From NCBI RefSeq assembly GCF_030272615.1, contig NC_081405.1, positions 571,641,752 to 571,705,751 of the forward strand: a stretch of 64,000 nucleotides of DNA, in the 5' to 3' direction. Under the pieces are notes generated by a model. That model searched no databases. It was not told where the DNA came from and was given only the letters and a program-made list of their open reading frames with translations. Shown in pieces: positions 33,778-47,689 of the stretch (position 1 is its first letter; every line of letters starts with the position of its first letter). Position numbers and translations under genes: made by a program. This DNA is from Cryptomeria japonica (taxonomy: Eukaryota; Streptophyta; Pinopsida; Cupressales; Cupressaceae).

Positions 33778-35671
33778 CAGACTTTTAGGCCTCTAGCCCA
33801 CATTCTAGCATATATCTAGTGTCTCATCAACTATGTTACTTTTGATTTCCCAAGGACAACACTACACAAATGACTTAGCAACTAGAGAAGGGTGATGAAA
33901 TACACAATATTGTTTAAGCACACACAAGGTTGGATCTGGATTATTGGGTTCATTCACAACCATCTGCCATTTAATGTTTAGATGCACCACTCTTAGAAAA
34001 TAATTATTTAGCAATTAAATAAGGGCTATTGGACCATCATGACATCTGCATTGTACTAAGATTAAAAAATAACCAATGAATATTACATTAAATTATATCA
34101 AATATCTAACATGTAATGCCCACCACTGTCATCATAACACCATGGAGAGTAGGCAAGCCATATTAAAAGCAATAAAGATAAAAATACTAAGGATAAATAC
34201 ACCAGGTCTCACGGCTGTGGATGGCTAATTTTATTATTATTGTCTTTCTTAATATAATCAATTGTCCATATATAAACAATCTGCAATTCCTATTCATTCA
34301 GGTGGTGCAAACAATCCATTAGTTTTTTAAGTAAGGATAAGTTAAAGGGAGATCTGGGATTCCTATACATTCTAGCAGGACAAATAATCCATTAGTTTTC
34401 ATAGGAAGATTTGTGATTCCTCTACTCTACCTGTGTCTACCTTTGTGATTCCTCTACTCTACCTCTGCTCTGTTTTCATTCTGGCAGGGTAAACAAATCT
34501 TCTACTGTGCCTCTACCACCACATAAATATAAGAAAAAATAAACAAAGAAAATATATAATAACAATTACCTAGAAGAATAGTTTTCCCTCATTCAGATGC
34601 TATTTCCTTATCCCTACATGTTCCTCTGCTTTGCCTCTTCAACCTCCACCACATAAAATGTTAAAAAAAAAAAAAAAAAACATAGATAACAATCATGAAC
34701 AGGCACAAATGTAAAAAATAAATAAATAACAGATCAAATCACAGACAGACCAGTGTGCACACTGTTGACAAATTCTTACAGGCAAAAGAAGCAAACTCTT
34801 AACAAAAAAAATTGAAAAAATAACAAAAACGCAGAACAAATCATTGAACAAGCACTGTGCTGAGAAAAAAATAATAGTGAAAGAAATAACAAAAAGACGA
34901 ACAAAGCATGGGCAGAAACAAAAAACAATTGTCTGACATATGCCGAGGGTTATAATCTTAATTCACATGCTTTTCCACGCTCCACGAAATTTGAATTTTC
35001 TATTGGTTTCCAAACATCACTCTACGGCTAGGTTTCTAACGAATCGGCGTTTGATACGGCGCTTGATACGGATCGTGTGGTTTGAACCTATCCGTCGAAT
35101 CATTTTTTTTCCATGAAACACTTCCAAATTTCAAACATTTTTTCAAATTTGAATTTGAAACGGATCGTCGTTGAAAGGGATTGTTGGCGTTTTCCTCGGG
35201 TCGGAATTTGAAACTCACCAGTTTGAAAATCTTCCTCGCTAGGGTTTTGAAATATTTGGCAGCTTTGAATCATATATATTATTAAGTTTATTATACATAT
35301 TTCGCATGTCAATGGGTTCCGCTGTCCTCGAGACGTTTCAACCCTTCCATGCGTTTATTATTTCTTATAAAATTTATTTTTCACTATTATTTTTTATTTT
35401 TTATTTTTTAACTTAATTTATTTATGTTAATTATATTGTATGTTTAATATTTGTTTATGTTTTTTAATTTATAGAATATAAATGTGAATTATATTCAATC
35501 TCATTATATAATATACATAATTAAATAAAAATATAATATAATATAAATACTATACTATTATTTATGTTTTATGTATGAAATTTATGTTTGAATTATATTT
35601 ATTATTATATAATAATATATTTTATATATTAAAAATTAAATATAATATATAAGTAATGTATATAATATAAT
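33778..35671. other. No gene identified
   Basis: Mostly AT-rich. An A run lies at about 34662-34680. A short CpG-containing stretch at about 34970-35340 stands out in composition and could be an old gene 5' region, but no open frame there has a recognisable motif. Confidence 0.4.
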
Positions 35672-36064
35672 TGTCATTTGGTTGTATCTTTGGAGGAGAA
35701 TACAAATAATGTTGTTGAACTCAAGGCATTAATTCGGAGTTTATTTTTATGTAAAGACCTCGGTATAAAAAAATTTGAGATTGAAGGAGATTTTTCAATA
35801 GTGGTGAATGTAGTTAGAATGGGGACATTGGCTAATTGGAAGCTCAAAGCACTTATTGACAGAGCTCTCACTTTGTTAAAATTTGTTAGTGCTTTCACCA
35901 TCAATCACACTAACCATGGGGCAAATAGGGAGGCTAACAAGCTAGTAAACATGGTCACTGACAGGAAGGAAGTTGGCACAACTGGAAACGGAGGCGAGAT
36001 AGATGGTGGCAATGAAGGACAAGACACAAGCGTGTCGTTCTACATAATGAATTTAATTTTGTGA
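35672..36064 (+). pseudogene. RNase H-like fragment (RVT_3 type)
   Basis: A 129-codon open stretch has the core of the plant reverse-transcriptase-like RNase H family: NNVVELKALIRSLFLCKDLG with the metal-binding Glu, IKKFEIEGDFSIVVNVV with the Asp, and HGANREANKLVNMVT, where the family usually has an Asp (ADxLA) and this copy has Asn. The first strand with the first Asp is missing, so the fragment starts inside the domain. No ATG opens it. Such domains occur at the end of plant LINE polyproteins and in stand-alone proteins. It is probably a LINE remnant. The C-terminal 35 residues do not look like the family. Confidence 0.7.
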
Positions 36065-39000
36065 GCATCAAGGACACAAGTGGATGTTGTGTTCGTGGTT
36101 CTCTCCCATTTGAAGTGCAAACACCTCCTCTATAATGCAAGTTTTGATGAAGGATAGAAACCCAACTTTTTTTCACATTAGTGACACTATAAACATGGTG
36201 TTCTAAAGAACGATGAAAGGAAAAGGCAATTAAGGAAATTTCCTCTACCTCCTAGGGTTGCTAATGCAAGATGACTATGGCCTCTCTATAAGTTTGTTGG
36301 AGTGGGATTCAATTGTCAACAACAATTATTAAAAATGGAGACGCCAATATGCCCAAGAGCGATAAGAGGCAAATGACCTTTTTGGGATACATTTTAGACC
36401 AACGGCTTCCAAATGGTATGTATCCCTCAAACTGTGTTATCTATGGAAGCCATTCAAATAGTCTTGGGCAAAGATTTCTTGACTACAGCGAACAAATATA
36501 GACTAAACACAGATATTGCCTCGTGTTTTCTTACATAGTTGTTGAACCTTGGAGAACCCAAATTGGAGACTCTACTACTCTATCGAGGCTTGTTTTCAAG
36601 CCATAATTTGTATTAGATGACATAGATATAGTGGTGATTGTTAAACCGAGTGTGGGCATACCATGGCCGAACGATATCCCCACAAATTCTAAACTAGGGG
36701 TCATGATGAGGAAGCATACTTTCATCTTTAATTTGGATGTAGCAACTACCCAATAAACACTAACAATAATACAGTAATTAATGAATAAAGAATGTAATTA
36801 AGAGTCACAAAAGTTGACATATTTCTTTTTAATAACATATAAAATGGTTTTACATCAAATACCATTAACACAAGTCCATTTATAATGCTACATCATAACT
36901 ATAAAACATTTTTTTTTAATCTATAAATAAAAGAACACACACCACGAACTATTTTTCCAAGATGTGCAACCTATCTAATTAGTAGCCATGAGATCTACCA
37001 TAATGAACTCATAATTATAAATGACAATATAAAAAATAAGTAAAGGTCATCTACTTTTAACAAGTAGATCGCAAGATGTGTTAACATCTATATTATAACA
37101 CTTCTTATATATTTATTTACTATAAATTGAAGTAAGAGATAAAGAGAGAGAGAGAGAGAGAGGATCATTAGGGTGATATCCACCCTACCACGAAGCATTA
37201 CATTGCCCCGTGCCCAACCCATCTCAAAAGGATCTAGCAGTGTGTGGCCAAACATGCATGATTCAAAATGTGAATTATTCACAATAAGAAAACCTATGTG
37301 CTCATGCATAACATAATTAATATGTTTTTCCATTACCTAACATATTATGGGATATCACTCAATCAACCCAACTAATGCACTTATGCATGAAAAAAAAATA
37401 GTGATAATCAACGTATACAACATAGAAAAGCGCATGTTGGAATAAATTCAATAACATAATTCCAAAATAATAGCATTCACTAAAAATCATTCTATGAAAG
37501 CTACCCCATATCCCAACATATTTTCTAAATCCTTTAAATTCTAACCCATTTAGAAACTAGAGGTCTTACGACCTTATTTGTTAATTCCCAATTCTAGGAA
37601 CTCTTATAGAATTTAATGAAAAGGTAATAGATAATTTTACCCATATACATAATAGTTTGCTCATGTAGAACCATAGTAATCATTAAATTTGCATACTTAA
37701 GCAATGTACATCAATTTATAGCTTCCAATTTGCAAATTTTGATGAATAGGACAACACATAAATACTCACAAATTCTTCACTTGTAGGTGAAAATTTAAAA
37801 AATTAATATGTCGTGGCAGGTGGAATGGACCAAGAACAAAACCCAAAACTCATTTTGAAACATTTTAAAATATGTGTGAGTACAACTAGGTCACTAGTTT
37901 TCTACCCAAAATCAACAACTGGATTAAACAGTTCTAGTTCTTCACCAGCCCAATATGAATAAAATAATAGAGGCTTCCTCTATGATTAAGCTCCATAATT
38001 TATATGTAAGGTAACTGTAATTGACTACTTGATTTAAGGTTTACTTCCCAAATCACTGGACCTTTGTAAATAAGCAATATTACATAATTTTTTTGATTTA
38101 TGTAGTTGAACACCACATAATTGAATACTATAATATTTCATTAGTCATTTTATGATAGCAAATATACTTGAAACTTTCTACAATGTAAATATTGAGGTTC
38201 TTTTATGAAGTATAACATTATTATCATCAATGGCATTATTACGAGAACTTTCAAGCAAATATGCTTGTAACTTGTCTTATGGGGTATTTTTTTTTAAATT
38301 TGTAGAAGATAACAAATCTTATGAGTTATATTTTACTAATTTCCAAGATGTTTTCTTCCACAATGGATGCCATGGAACAATGGATTGTAGTTTTAAACTT
38401 AAGGATTTTGCTGAAGCTACAACCCATATAGATGACTAAGCTGGACTTAGTTTGTCCCTTACATAAATTATCAAATATTTACAGTTATGATACTACCAAT
38501 ATGAACTTTTACTATTTCCTCATTGTTTGTTTGCAGAGTCATGATATTAGGAAATTATATAAAAGTTGTTGATTTTGGTGGCTGATGCCAAATAATTACG
38601 GTTTGCTCCTCAATAAATTTTCTGTGATGAGAAGTATTGATACCAAGAAGGTTTTCTTGTAATTTAGGAAGATAAAATTTAAAATTTAGATGGGATTCAT
38701 AGAATCCACGTCAAGTAAACTAGATCAGCTACACCAAAACTATTGCCTTCCAAATTAGATGGGAACCTGAGATCAAGGGAGCTATGAATTATTACACTAT
38801 CATATTATGTAGATGTTTATCCATTGACCCTATGATAGCTAAGAAATTTACATACAGTGAGGAAGGAAATCCATTTCTATTCATGTCAAAGAAATATTTT
38901 AGAAGGTATAATAAGCAAAATTATTAATGTGATGAATTCTTCCTAGGATATAATGTTAAAATAAAAAAAAGTGTAATATAGTTCACAACATGATACATAA

Positions 39001-41020
39001 CAAACATAAATCATTACAAAAATTGAAAAAGATTTAATATTTGATGGTGGTTTCATTAGATTCCAAAGGTCTAGACAATAGATATTAGAACCCAAACTAA
39101 AAGACCCAAAAAAGGCTACATTTTATCAGAGAAAAGGAGATTCATATTAAGGGGAATTGGTTTGTTAATGAAAAATTCAATTATTAATTTAAGTATTGTC
39201 GAAGCTTCTGTGTATTTAGATTCTTATTTTTTTAATGCACAATTATTTTCTAGCCTAGAGTTAATCAAATTGCCATGGAAAATACCAAGCAAGATCCATA
39301 AATCGGGATATTTCCAGAGGTTAAATTCTAATCAATGCAGAAAAATAGAGTTAAATCCAAACAAAATAAAGATACTTAATTTCAAGGCTATACTCATAAT
39401 TTATTTGAACCCACAACATAAAAAAAAATAGAATTGGGAAGAAGTGCATGATCTAGAGGCTGATAACAAATGGAAATAGTTTTCCCTACAACCCAATCAC
39501 ATAAGAAGAGTTGTTTTACTATAAAACTTATCATAGCTTAATTAGATTTAAAAGGGAAATCATGAATCCCTATCTAATTAAAGAATTTTAATTAAACCAA
39601 TGAAAGTATTGCTAATGAGGGAATCAATCAAATGAAAAACTCCCTATGTGCAACATCGCTTCCATTGTTCTTCTCTTCTTTGAGTAATGTTGGTTCTCAG
39701 ATTTCATGCTACTAACCTACAAAATGGCACAAATATTCAAAGTTTGTGATTGTTGAAAATGGTGAATTAATGTTGAATTTATAGATTTTCGGGCGAGATT
39801 GATTAAGAGATGGAACTCAAGTGAGCTCTCATGTTGATTGATAGTTGAACTATTGATTTGGAGGTGGAACATAATAGATTGAATAGTTAATTGAGTTAAC
39901 TGATTGATAAAAAGTTGATTGAAAGAGAAAAAGAATGATTGGAAGATAATTAAAGAAATGATTTAATTAATCAAATAATTGAATTGTTAACTGGAGATGA
40001 CTGATTGAATGCTTTACGGAAAAAAAGAAAATTGGAAGATAGAAATAGGGACTAGAAATATAATTGATTTAATTAATTAATTAATTGAATTGATTAATTA
40101 ATTAATTAAATTGATTAATTTAGCATGTGTTGTAGGATATTTTATTAAAATTTAATTCCTTATTGAATTCCTTTGAACTTGATTTAGATTTTCAGTTTGC
40201 TCTTTGCATGATATTGATTTTAGATTTTATTTAAATTCAACTTGATCTTTGAATTCATGCAAACTTAATTTAGATATTAAGTTTTATTTTTGCATGTCTT
40301 TGACTTTGATTTTGGAAATCATGAAATTGAAATGCACGTGTAACTGAAATTAGATGAAATTGGAATTAGAAGAATATGAATTTGAATTAGAGGAACAAAT
40401 GAAATATGATGAAATTAGAATTTGGTGATTTGGAATTTTGAATTAGAGGAATAAATTAGCTAATTAAATAATTTAAAGAAATTATTTAATTATTAGAAAT
40501 TGAATTTAATTAAATAATAAAGATTATTCAATTAAAGGAATTAAATCATAATTAATTAAATAATAAATATTTAATTAATATTAAGAAAAAGAGTTAAATG
40601 ATTAATTGATGAGGAAAGAAATGAATAATTAGTATGTTGATGGAGAAATATAAATTTTAAAAAAAAGATTAATTAGCTTAATTAAATAATTAAAGAATTA
40701 TTTTATCAACGAGACGAATAATTAATACATGATCAATGAGACATTTTTAGGTGTTTACATTTGCCCCTCTTTGAGACACAATGTTGAAACGATGTTGTTT
40801 CAAACAAAATGAAAAGATTTATACCCCAATGATGCTTACGGTGTAAATATGCCCCCTCGGAAAATTGGTCGAAAAAATTAGGGAAGTCAAACCAATTTAA
40901 CGATACAGTACCATTGAGTCATAGTTTCCAGTTTTATGTGATTTCGAGTCTGTTTGACTTGCCTACAAGTGCATTGAAATTCAGGGGGACCATGGTCATC
41001 GGAGCAAGTAAAAACCCTAA
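36065..41020. other. No gene identified; simple repeats only
   Basis: AT-rich. Holds an (AG)n run at 37143-37163 and an ATTA/TTGA tetranucleotide run at about 40068-40115. The next 600 bp are dominated by AATTGA/TTAAAT words. Short open frames at 36313-36501 and 38230-38439 show no family I recognise. Confidence 0.45.
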
Positions 41021-41028
41021 TTTTGAGC

Positions 41029-41036
41029 TATAAATA
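41029..41036 (+). promoter_or_regulatory. TATA box upstream of the plant mobile domain pseudogene
   Basis: TATAAATA lies 93 bp before the ATG at 41129, a plausible distance for a plant core promoter with a short leader. Confidence 0.55.
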
Positions 41037-41128
41037 GAAAATTGACCCCTTCATTTGATCATTAGCTTTTTCTTGAGTTCATTGATTTCTGTGAGTTTGC
41101 AGAGCATTATTGCGTGTATTTGATCATC

Positions 41129-43590
41129 ATGTCTGGCTTTAGAGCACATCAGCACTTGTTCGAGCGAGTGCGCTCATATCAGAGACCACCTGGCATGGGA
41201 GGCATGGTACGTTTCCTAACATTTTGCTCATTTTTACTTGTTTTTGTCCAATTTTAAAAAAAATCTTAGAGCTCAAACTTTTAACTGTTGTGCATGCATA
41301 TGTTGATGTTACCACATTCGTGCTAAGTGTTGCACATGCATTTAAACTATTGTGCAAGCATCTAACTCTGTTGTATGCATGCTTAATGTTGTGCATTCAA
41401 CTATGATTTGTGCATGTGTGTATATTATGTCGCATTAGTGTCAAGTGTTGCGCATGCATTTCAAATGTTGTGCATTAATCTTAAATGTCACACATAAGTA
41501 ATTATTGTTGTGCAAGTATTGGAAGTGGTTGTTTTTTCTCATGCATATTATAAATTTTCTTACAAAGTACAATATCTAACATTTGCATCATTTTTGCTTG
41601 CAAGAGGATCTCGGTGTGCTCAGTTGGCAGACAAGGTAGACCCAATGGTCTCGATCTTCGTGATCAGTTACTTCCTGAGGATGTTGCACTTATTAAACAT
41701 CTTGGCTTATATCATGTTCTACATCTTCTAAAGATTATAGCCAATAGGGCCTTGATCACCACATTAGTTGAGTGATGGCATTCTGAGACCTATTCATTTC
41801 ATCTTCCTACCGGTGAGGCATATATCACATTAAAGGATGTTTGGTGTATCCTACATATCCCTATTCATGATGAGAGATTCTTTTACGATCATCGAGATGG
41901 TGTCACATGACTCTATGACTTATTTGAGTGTGAGGAGCAGGACTTACATATGAGCAGTCATTATGATATACCATGGGCTCATCTGGATTATGATGATATG
42001 ACAGTAGTCCTTTATAGTATTGTAGTAGGCCCACTTATTCCTGATATGAGAGGTCATAGATTCCTAGTCAGATGGGGTAGGGTCATACATGATATGGTCA
42101 TTCATCGATATGTGTTTGTATGGGGTCCTTGTCTCTTGGCCATGGTATATTATCAGATACATGGTATTGTTTATTTAGCATACATATTGATTAGTTGCGG
42201 TGTGACATTACTCCAGGTCTGGACTTGGGAGCACATTTCTATTTCTAGGCCAGTGATGAACATATTGATCTTCAGCCTGAGGAGCCATATGCTTTCAGAT
42301 ATACACCCAGGATTAGGCACAAAGGCTCGAATAACACTATGTACTGAGGCACCAGATAGATATCTTACAACACTGACCTTACTTGGATTGCCCCAATTGG
42401 GCAGATGATCATCAAGATCTATCATTTTGTAGGTAGTAGATATATCTTATAGGAAGGTTCGTGGACACACAGAGGATTATTGAGATACACTTGTCAGGAT
42501 GGGTGTTGAGACACTTTGGAGAGGTGCATGGAGTACCTATAGTGATAGCCTATTTTTCTCGAGTAGCTTGAGAGGTCTCTGATTAGGGATTTTGCATACA
42601 GCCGCATGTGGCCATTGGAGAGTTTGATTCTCTTTGTGCAATACAATGGGTATGGAGAGTTGTTGTTGTAGATCTAGGTATGATTCTCTTCGTGTAGTAT
42701 AGTGGGGATAGACAGATGGTGTTGCAGATCTAGGTACGACACCTCAGTATAACACATGGTGAGCCAGACATAGGCCTATTCCACTTATAGATCCTACAGT
42801 TTCTATTACATCTCAATAAATTCATCATGGGAGATGGTAGAGGAGGGATGAGGAGGAAGAGGGTGATGGAGATGATGGGGATGATGGGGATGACAAGGGT
42901 GATGGAGGAGACGGAGGTGATGAGGAGGATGTAGACATCGGTGGAGACACCGAGTCTAGCAGCAACAACGATGATGATTCAACTTCAGGATCATCGAGTA
43001 GCAATGATGATGATGAGGGGCCTCATGATACAGACATGTCTGGTCTTGAGGATATACCTACTATAGAATTAGGTACACAGGGTGAAGGACAAGTAGGAGA
43101 TGATATCAATGATGATTCACAGGTTTTTAGAGCCAGTATTCATAGCCTAGAGGATGCACTAGCCCGGGAGAGACAGTAGAGATGAGATGACAGACCTATG
43201 TTTTAGAGGGAGTATGTTTTTGTTGTTACTAAGAGAGATCAGGCTATTAGTGAGTGAGATGATGCACGTCAGCGAGCACAGTTAGTCTAAGATGTGTATG
43301 ATTAGCATTTTGGTCCTGGTACAGATATACAGATGTAGCCTGATAGGCTTTTTGTTGCTTCTCAGGAGGCATTGTACTATAGTTATCTTTATGAGAGAGT
43401 GTTTCCTAAGGATCAAAGAGCTCCTAGTTACCATGAGTATAGGGGTCGATCAAAATCTAGTAGATCTACATCGCAGAGAGCGAGCAGCAGGGGTGTTATA
43501 GGTCAACCTTGGGCACCATCGGGACATCCTGGGGTAGGATCTAGTGGACATGCTCATGATCCACCAACTGATAGAGGCAGCATTGGTTGA
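41129..43590 (+). pseudogene. Plant mobile domain (MAIN-like) gene, decayed
   Basis: Exon 1 at 41129-41206 encodes 26 residues (MSGFRAHQHLFERVRSYQRP...). An intron at 41207-41604 starts GTACG and ends GCAAG. Exon 2 opens in phase with RISVCSVG and shows plant mobile domain motifs: LIKHLGLYHVLHLLKI, ALITTLVE.WHSETYSFHLP, LKDVWCILHIPIHD, then YVFVWGPCLLAMVYYQI and LLQVWTWEHISISRPVM near 42110-42260. After a shift near 42405 the frame at about 42471 gives RIIEIHLSGWVLRHFGE, matching the RQFG end of the domain. An Asp/Glu/Gly tail (42840-43130) and a Ser/Arg tail (43438-43590) follow. Two TGA stops fall where Arg CGA is expected. The family includes MAIN-type nuclear proteins and transposon-borne copies. 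Confidence 0.8.
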
Positions 43591-44761
43591 CACATTACTC
43601 ATCATGTTATATGAGCCTTTGAGCATTTCTTATGATAGTATTCTAACACATTATCATGTTTGAGTTATATATATGATATGCAGTTTTGGTGGCAATCTAT
43701 ATGCATGTGTTCTATTTATGTGATGTGTGATTATATGTGGTTCATATGATACATGATTTGTATATACTTGTATGTGATGCATGACTATGATCTCATGAAT
43801 ACAACTTGTTATGATTTATATATGCTTTTTGATGTATAATTTATATATGCTTTATGATGTATGAGTTGATTCGGAATGTAATTTATTAAATGAATGCACT
43901 TAAATGACCTAATGCACCTATTTATGATAATCAATCTATATTAAAATCCAAGATAAATGAAATTTTAATGAATGTTAATGAATGAATGCAATTATATTAC
44001 AATGAAACTTTAAGTGATACAAATGAATTATATGAACTAATGAACATAACTAGATGATTGTAAATGAATGCAACTAAATTATTGTAAATGAATGCAACAT
44101 TTTTGTTTGACATATGCCAGAATATAGCTTTACCATTTTTTATGTAATTAACTTAGAAGAAATGTTAGTAGGATGAAGTAGAAGAAAAATTGATGAAAGA
44201 ACATGTTAGATGAAATGATAGAAAATGATTCGAAAAGATATGATTTGATAAGAGAATGATGAAGAGAATTAATCAACAATACTATGAATAAGCAAATGAG
44301 ATGAAATGAGAATGATTGATTCACAAACTTGTGCCTTTATTCATAGCTATATACATCCTCTGAGAACTTTCTTGCATTTCATTCTACAACTATATCCATT
44401 TTATTCTTACATTTAACTTCTTTCTCTTCCCAGACATTTTCCTAAGTGAATTGAATCAGCCTTGTGCTTTGACGACTCAGCAGGACTTGCTTTGTGGTTC
44501 CACCATCGAATCCTGGGGTGCACATTATTTCTATTACTGGTGAGATCAATTTCAATGATTTTTTTATGATTTTGAATCATTTTTCAACATGCGAATAGCC
44601 TTGTGTTGTGTCACCTTGCAATCATTGCATTCGATGAGACGATATCTAGCCTCTGTTATGTCTATGATTCCAAATCTTGCATGCATGTCTACCAGACTAT
44701 TTATAACTGTAATATCTAACAAAAATCCTTGTACCACTCCATGCCCTATTCAAAAGCTCTA
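43591..44761. other. No gene identified
   Basis: AT-rich with TATATGATG-type words. No coding or RNA structure recognised. Confidence 0.45.
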
Positions 44762-45845
44762 ATTTAATTTATGATACTTTTAAGATTTCTTTCTACTAAA
44801 ATAAATTGAGATTATATCAAAAATATCTTTCTACTTTAAAATAAATAAATTCTATAACATTTATTTCTATCATATGTAATCTTTTACTAAATCTCAACCA
44901 TATTTTTTATGTTTCTATATTTGAGTTTTCTTTATATTATATATAAATTAAATTAAATAAGTATTAAATAATTGCTTCACATTTCTTACAGTTACTATGC
45001 ATGAAAGAGGAAATAACAAAAGGCATGAAAGAGGAAATAGCAAAAAGCAAAACCGACAAAGAAATGTCTATTGATTTTAAAAATTGAAGTTTAAGTTTTA
45101 GGAAATCAATTTTAATTATTTTTAGAATAAATGTGTATAGTTGTATTGATGGGCACCATTGATTTGATAAAAAATAAATAAACAATCTTAATTTCCAATT
45201 TAGAAAAATAAAAAGTAACTTCTATATTTCAACATTTTAAACATAAAATTATAATTTCTAAATATTTGTCTTACATTCCAAACTTACAAACAAAAAACAA
45301 TTCTAAATCCTTGTCTAAATTATAAAGTTTCAATTAAATAATTTAATTTGTGACACTTTTAAGATTTCTTTCTACTAAAATAAATTGAGATTATATAAAA
45401 AATATCTTTCTACTTTAAAATAAATAAATTATATAACATTTATTTATTTCTATCATATGTAATCTTTTACTAAATCTCAACCATATTTTTGATGTTTCTA
45501 TATTTGAGTTTTCTTTATATTATATATAAATTAAATAAAATAACTATTAAATAATTGCTTCACATTTCTTATAGTTACTATGCATGAAAGAGGAAATAAC
45601 AAAAGGCATGAAAGAGGAAATAGCAAAAAGAAAAATGGACAAAGAAATGTCTATTGATTTTAAAAACTAAAGTTTAAGTTTAATGAAATCAATTTTAATT
45701 ATTTTTAGAATAGATATGTATAGTTGTATTGATGGACACCATTGATTTGATAAAAATAAAAAGAATCTTAATTTCCAATTTAGAAAAATAAAAAGTAACT
45801 TCTATATTTCAACATTTTAAACATAAAATTATAATTTCTAAATTT
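44762..45845. repeat. Tandem duplication, period about 579 bp
   Basis: The two copies are about 44762-45262 and 45341-45842. Anchors: ACTTTTAAGATTTCTTTC at 44776 and 45355, and ACATAAAATTATAATTTCTA at 45241 and 45821. Each copy also holds a small internal duplication, GCATGAAAGAGGAAATA repeated after 24 bp. Non-coding and close to the CCCTAA array. Confidence 0.88.
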
Positions 45846-45949
45846 TAAAAATCAAAGTTACATGAACATAATAATCTACATATAGCCAAACCTTAATATT
45901 TAGGCTTAATATTAAATACTATAATTTAGCCTAATGCTTTGCTTATGAA

Positions 45950-46870
45950 CATAATATTTAGCCAAACCTTAACCCTAAACCTAATCTTACCATAATTGAA
46001 ACCTAAACCTAAACTTAACCCTAACCGTAGAATTAAATACCACCTATAACTTGAATTAAACCCTAACCCTATTTCAATACTAATACTAAAAATTAAACGC
46101 TAACCTTATAAATTACCACCTATATATTAAACCCTAACCCTATTCCGGTACCAACACTAACTCTAACACTAATTAAACTACAATTGAATTGTAATACTAA
46201 CCCTATCCTTGATTGAGCCCTACTCCTAACCTTCACATTAATTATAATTGAAGGCCAATCCTTATCCCAAGCATCATCCTACAATAACCTTTATTCTAAA
46301 TCTAATCTTACCTTAATTTAAACCTAACTATAACCTAACCCTTAACTTAACTATAACCCTAGAATTAAACACTACCTACAACTTGAACTCTAATCTAACC
46401 ATAATTGAACCCTAACCCAAAACTAAAACCAAAACCTAACTGAACCTTAATTCTAATTGAATTTTAACCTAACCCTAACTCTAATTGAACTCTAATCCTA
46501 ATTTATCTCTAACCTTATTGTAATTGAATCATAATCCCAATTTTAACCCCAATTGAAATCTAATACTAATCCTAACTATAATGAAATTCTTATTATAATG
46601 AAACCCTAACATTCACAATATCCCTAATCTAGACCTAATTTAACCCTAATCATAGCCTAATCTTACCATAAATGAAACCTAACTATGACCTAACGCTAAA
46701 CTTGAATATAACCCTAGAATTAAGCCCTAACTATAATTTTAACCCTAATCTAACCATAATTAAATCCTAAAAACCCTAACTATAGTCCTAACCCATCCCT
46801 TAACCCTTACCCTAACCTTATGATATAAACCCTAAACTCTAGACATGATCCTAACCATGCTTTCGAAGAG
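45950..46870. repeat. Degenerate CCCTAA array, block 1
   Basis: C-rich telomere-like words (CCCTAA, CCCTAAC, CCATAA, TCTAACC) recur in one polarity and are diluted by AATTGAA and AATTAAA. They resemble interstitial telomeric sequence and are strongly mutated. Confidence 0.85.
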
Positions 46871-47689
46871 TCATTCTCTTAAACGACCATAAACAATGGT
46901 TTTAAATTGCCATTTTCATCTACAAACCATGCTTTACAAGAAACTTTCTATATCTATAATCCCTATTATCATAGATATGGATAAAAAATAATGAATTATT
47001 TTTTTGATAATTAAATGCTAAAAAAAATAGTAATGAATAAATAATAATTAAATAATCTAGATAAATTAAACAACTCTTAATCAATAGAAAATAACATAAA
47101 AACATTTAAAAAGTTTGAAAAATATGGGATGAAGATAAACCTTTAAAAAATGCTTATCCTTTAACCAAACTATAGACCATGTATTTAGCCAACAATACAG
47201 GCAATAAACACCAAAACAATAATATATCACAATGCACAAGTGACATAGAAAGGATTATATTGTAATCATAAATACAAATGATTTTTATTATTTCATCAAA
47301 TTAAAAAAGATGAAAGTAGCACATAAAAGATAATAAAATTAGTATAAATTTATTAAACACGCTCATTTGAAGAATGTTCATATATATTATATAGAAGTAT
47401 TTTAGATATCTATGCTAATAAAAAAAATTAATATGTATAATAGAGTTATTTTATTTTAACTAAAATTATTAAATTTAAAATTAATATAATTTTTCTTAAA
47501 CCTTACTTTATTTTTTTTATAGAAAATATAATAATTTATATATATACTAAAATATTATTCTTTTACATAAGAAAATACATAATCTTTTCAATAAAGAATC
47601 TAAAAAGTATTTTTAAGAAGTGAAAATAGGTTTAAATTTGAAAATATAGAAAATATTTTATAACATGTACAAAAAAAAAATTAATCAAG
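46871..47689. other. AT-rich interruption of the CCCTAA array
   Basis: About 0.8 kb with no telomere-like words and no gene. I could not find a target duplication that would prove insertion. Confidence 0.6.

Noticed and set aside
34963-35340. Possible promoter or 5' end of a host gene (CpG-containing, less AT-rich)
   Set aside because: No start codon with a recognisable downstream protein and no convincing TATA or splice pattern on either strand.
36313-36501. 62-codon open frame, possibly part of an LTR element
   Set aside because: Too short, with no motif that I can name.
41139-41396. 85-codon minus-strand open frame
   Set aside because: It overlaps exon 1 and the intron of the plant mobile domain pseudogene in antisense and has no family features.
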